Source of the DNA: CAYWPG01 sp964460035
GTDB lineage: Bacteria; Pseudomonadota; Gammaproteobacteria; Nitrococcales; AK92
Assembly (NCBI GenBank): GCA_964460035.1
Contig: CAYWPG010000026.1
Location: 1 to 54,116 of the forward strand
Direction: 5' to 3'
DNA length: 54,116 nt
In this document: positions 52,363 to 54,116 of the stretch, piece by piece
Numbering within the stretch: the first letter of the stretch is position 1
Layout of the letters: each line of letters begins with the position of its first letter
Notes under the pieces: generated by a model
Databases searched by the model: none
The model's input: only the letters and a program-made list of their open reading frames with translations
What the model was told of the DNA's origin: nothing
Position numbers and translations under genes: made by a program

Positions 52363-53454
52363 TCACCCCTCCCCGCGCTCGCGCCGCAGCAGCTCGCGCT
52401 TTCGCTCCACGCCCCAGCGATAGCCCGACAGCGAGCCGTCGCTACGCACCACGCGATGACAGGGAATCGCCACCGCCAGCATATTAGCCGCACACGCGCG
52501 GGCAACCGCCCTGGCTGCCCCCGGCATCGCGAGCCGATGCGCCAGCTCGCTATAACTCACGGTCACGCCAGGGGGTATCGCTCGCAACGCCTCCCACACG
52601 CGCTGCTGAAAAGCCGTTCCGCGAATATCCAACGGCAGGTCCAGCCCCGTAACGGGGGCCTCGACAAAACCCACCACCTGCGCAACCAGCCGCTCGAACT
52701 GCGCATCGCCTCCCACCAGTTCCGCGCAAGCAAACCTGTCCTGCAAATCGCGCAGCAGCACCTCCGGGTCGTCGCCAAGCGAAATGGCGCAAACACCCTT
52801 TTCGCTGGCGGCCACCAGAATAGCCCCTAAAGAACACTGGCCGATCGCAAAGCGTATGACACGGCCTTCCCCTCCCGCACGAAACTGCGACGGCGTCATG
52901 CCCAACATGCTCTGGGCGGCGGCATAGAAGCGACCATTGGAGCCGAAACCGGCATCGTAAAGCGCCTCTGTCACCGTGTTCTTGCGGCCCAGTTCCTGGT
53001 GCGCACGCCGACGGCGCACTGCATTGGCGTAAGCTCTTGGGGTAACCCCCACGATCTGCTTGAACACGCGATGAAAGTGGTGCGGACTAAGACCGGCGGC
53101 TCTTGCAAGCGCTTCGAGACGCGGCGGCTCCGTCGCGCACTCTATCTGCCGGCAGGCAGCCGCGACCAGCTCGGTGTACTGTGCGTGCAGCGATGGCCCG
53201 TCCGGCCGGCAACGCTTGCAGGGACGAAAGCCCGCCCGTTCCGCTTCCAGCGCCGAGGCATGGAAGGCGACGTTCTTACGCTGCGCCAGGCGCGCACCGC
53301 AGCTAGGCCGGCAATACACGCCCGTGGTGCGGACGGAATAGTAAAAGTGCCCATCCGCGTTCGGATCGCGCCGCACTACCGCTGCCCAGCGCTCTTCGTC
53401 ACAGCTGTAAGGCTCCGCAGGCGTATGACGAACCTCGACTACATCGCTTGCCAT
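52363..53454 (-). CDS. ada: Ada, bifunctional methyltransferase and transcription activator
   Basis: The 363-aa protein removes methyl groups from phosphotriesters and O6-methylguanine. The zinc/acceptor cysteines are Cys48, Cys52, Cys79 and Cys82 (GVYCRPSCGA, PCKRCRPDG). An AraC-type helix-turn-helix follows (VTEALYDAGFGSNGRFYAAA). The C-terminal MGMT domain has the PCHR acceptor Cys332 and the flanking RVVRSDGSLSGYRWG. Methylated Ada activates its own operon in E. coli. The start is the ATG complementary to 53452-53454, with AAGGAG seven bases upstream. All domains are complete. Confidence 0.96.
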   Translation of the reverse strand: MASDVVEVRHTPAEPYSCDEERWAAVVRRDPNADGHFYYSVRTTGVYCRPSCGARLAQRKNVAFHASALEAERAGFRPCKRCRPDGPSLHAQYTELVAAACRQIECATEPPRLEALARAAGLSPHHFHRVFKQIVGVTPRAYANAVRRRRAHQELGRKNTVTEALYDAGFGSNGRFYAAAQSMLGMTPSQFRAGGEGRVIRFAIGQCSLGAILVAASEKGVCAISLGDDPEVLLRDLQDRFACAELVGGDAQFERLVAQVVGFVEAPVTGLDLPLDIRGTAFQQRVWEALRAIPPGVTVSYSELAHRLAMPGAARAVARACAANMLAVAIPCHRVVRSDGSLSGYRWGVERKRELLRRERGEG

Positions 53455-53528
53455 CTCCGCACTCCTTCATTGCGATGTGGGGTCATGGGTTCATTCTGCA
53501 CATGGGCTCGCCATGAGCACTCCGATCC

Positions 53529-53541
53529 TTGCTATGGAACT
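53529..53541 (-). promoter_or_regulatory. weak Ada-box-like sequence upstream of ada
   Basis: On the minus strand AGT-TCCATA-GCAA resembles the Ada box AAT-N6-GCAA with one mismatch, 75 bp upstream of the ada start. The motif is short, so a chance match is quite possible. Confidence 0.25.
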
Positions 53542-53616
53542 GACGGCACCATCGGCCCTGCTCCTGCGCGGCTGAGCTCACGCCAGGACGACACGCAGCG
53601 AGTGCATGCAGTCGCG

Positions 53617-54116
53617 CTACCCTACCCCTGCATGCATCCGCTGATTCCGAAAATCGACCGAAGCCAGCGGCGCCAGTGCGATAGCCGCGGCCTCGCCCGC
53701 CTCCAACGCCGCGGTCGGCCGGCTGGGGGCCACCAGCAGATAGCGATTGCGTTCGTCCAGCTGCAGATTAATACCGGCGACCACCACGACGCGGTGCTCT
53801 CCGTTAACACTCTCCCGCAAGCGATCGGCAAACTTCGCATCGCCGGGCACGAACCGCCACTCGCATGCTTCGAACACGGGATGGCAAGCCGCAACCGCTT
53901 CTTCCAGCAGCTGCGGGTCCAGTTCCGCATCCACGAATGCGGACGGCAACACCAAATGAACAAGTGTATCCGCGCCTAGCCTTCCAGGCGGCAAGGCTTG
54001 CAGCAGCGCGCCGAACGCGTCCTCCAGCAGCACGCACATACGCTCCAGCAGCCCCAACTCCGCGGGCAGCTCGCTGTGCACCACCACCAGAGGCAGACCC
54101 GGCCCGCTCGTGCCGG
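53617..54116 (-). CDS. partial hypothetical protein (N-terminus beyond the window)
   Basis: The frame is open to the right edge and ends at the TGA complementary to 53617-53619, so at least 166 C-terminal residues are seen. They include LPSAFVDAELDPQLLEEAVA, a VHRVVVVAGI-like hydrophobic strand, and RYLLVAPSRPTAALEAGEAA. I do not recognise the family. A GTG at 54087 could be an internal start, but the reading continues upstream without a stop and no clear ribosome site precedes it. It lies upstream of ada on the same strand, with 162 bp between. Confidence 0.6.
   Translation of the reverse strand, partial: GTSGPGLPLVVVHSELPAELGLLERMCVLLEDAFGALLQALPPGRLGADTLVHLVLPSAFVDAELDPQLLEEAVAACHPVFEACEWRFVPGDAKFADRLRESVNGEHRVVVVAGINLQLDERNRYLLVAPSRPTAALEAGEAAAIALAPLASVDFRNQRMHAGVG

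Noticed and set aside
53455..53616. Full E. coli-type Ada box (AAAGCGCA) upstream of ada
   Set aside because: That sequence is not present; only a weak AAT-N6-GCAA-like match remains.

Overview
The window is a GC-rich bacterial chromosome segment packed with single genes and short operons. There are no rRNA or tRNA genes, no complete insertion sequence and no CRISPR array. The gene families (APS-type CysH, LdhA-type lactate dehydrogenase, AhpC/AhpF, type I GlnA with an adenylylation tyrosine, Ada/AlkB, a LysR/methyltransferase pair like yafC/yafE) point to a Gammaproteobacterium with aerobic and fatty-acid-oxidising metabolism. The genus cannot be fixed by reading alone. GTG starts with good Shine-Dalgarno sequences are common (lactate dehydrogenase, glnA, an acyl-CoA dehydrogenase, a class IV aminotransferase).

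Layout. 0-7 kb: cysH; an exported glutamine-rich PRC-barrel protein; a class IV aminotransferase divergent from a MocR-type regulator; an SxxK serine hydrolase; a D-lactate dehydrogenase. 7-10 kb: ahpC-ahpF behind a near-consensus OxyR operator, closed by a strong terminator, followed by a gene-poor stretch. 10.4-17.3 kb: a 4xCBS-PAS-GGDEF-EAL protein whose EAL half looks degenerate, a hemolysin-III protein, an AI-2E family permease and several small exported, membrane or helical proteins. 17.6-29.6 kb: two adjacent acyl-CoA dehydrogenases, glutathione peroxidase, a thioesterase, MFS and CDF transporters, an RRM protein, a TelA/XpaC-like pair, a short-chain dehydrogenase and Hsp20. 29.8-33.8 kb: aldehyde dehydrogenase and a cytoplasmic hybrid kinase.

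34-37.7 kb holds the least familiar block: a GT4 glycosyltransferase, a methyltransferase and an alpha/alpha-toroid protein on the minus strand, convergent and overlapping with a second methyltransferase. This looks like a small modification pathway for an unknown glycoconjugate or lipid. 38-43.7 kb: glnA with an NtrC-box match and a strong terminator, a membrane-anchored 5'-nucleotidase-type phosphoesterase, and the divergent LysR/methyltransferase pair. 43.8-54.1 kb: a fused HyuA-HyuB hydantoinase/5-oxoprolinase, an inositol-monophosphatase family enzyme, an AtaL-like SRPBCC protein, a membrane hybrid kinase, alkB and ada in one direction, and a gene running off the right edge.

Stress defence is the recurring theme: peroxide (ahpCF, gpx), alkylation (ada-alkB), heat (hsp20) and envelope or tellurite-type stress (telA/xpaC). 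No single dominant mobile or defence island is visible. The best candidates for new biology are the 34-37.7 kb cluster, the CBS-regulated c-di-GMP protein with its altered EAL site, and the palindromic region between the MocR gene and its divergent aminotransferase.
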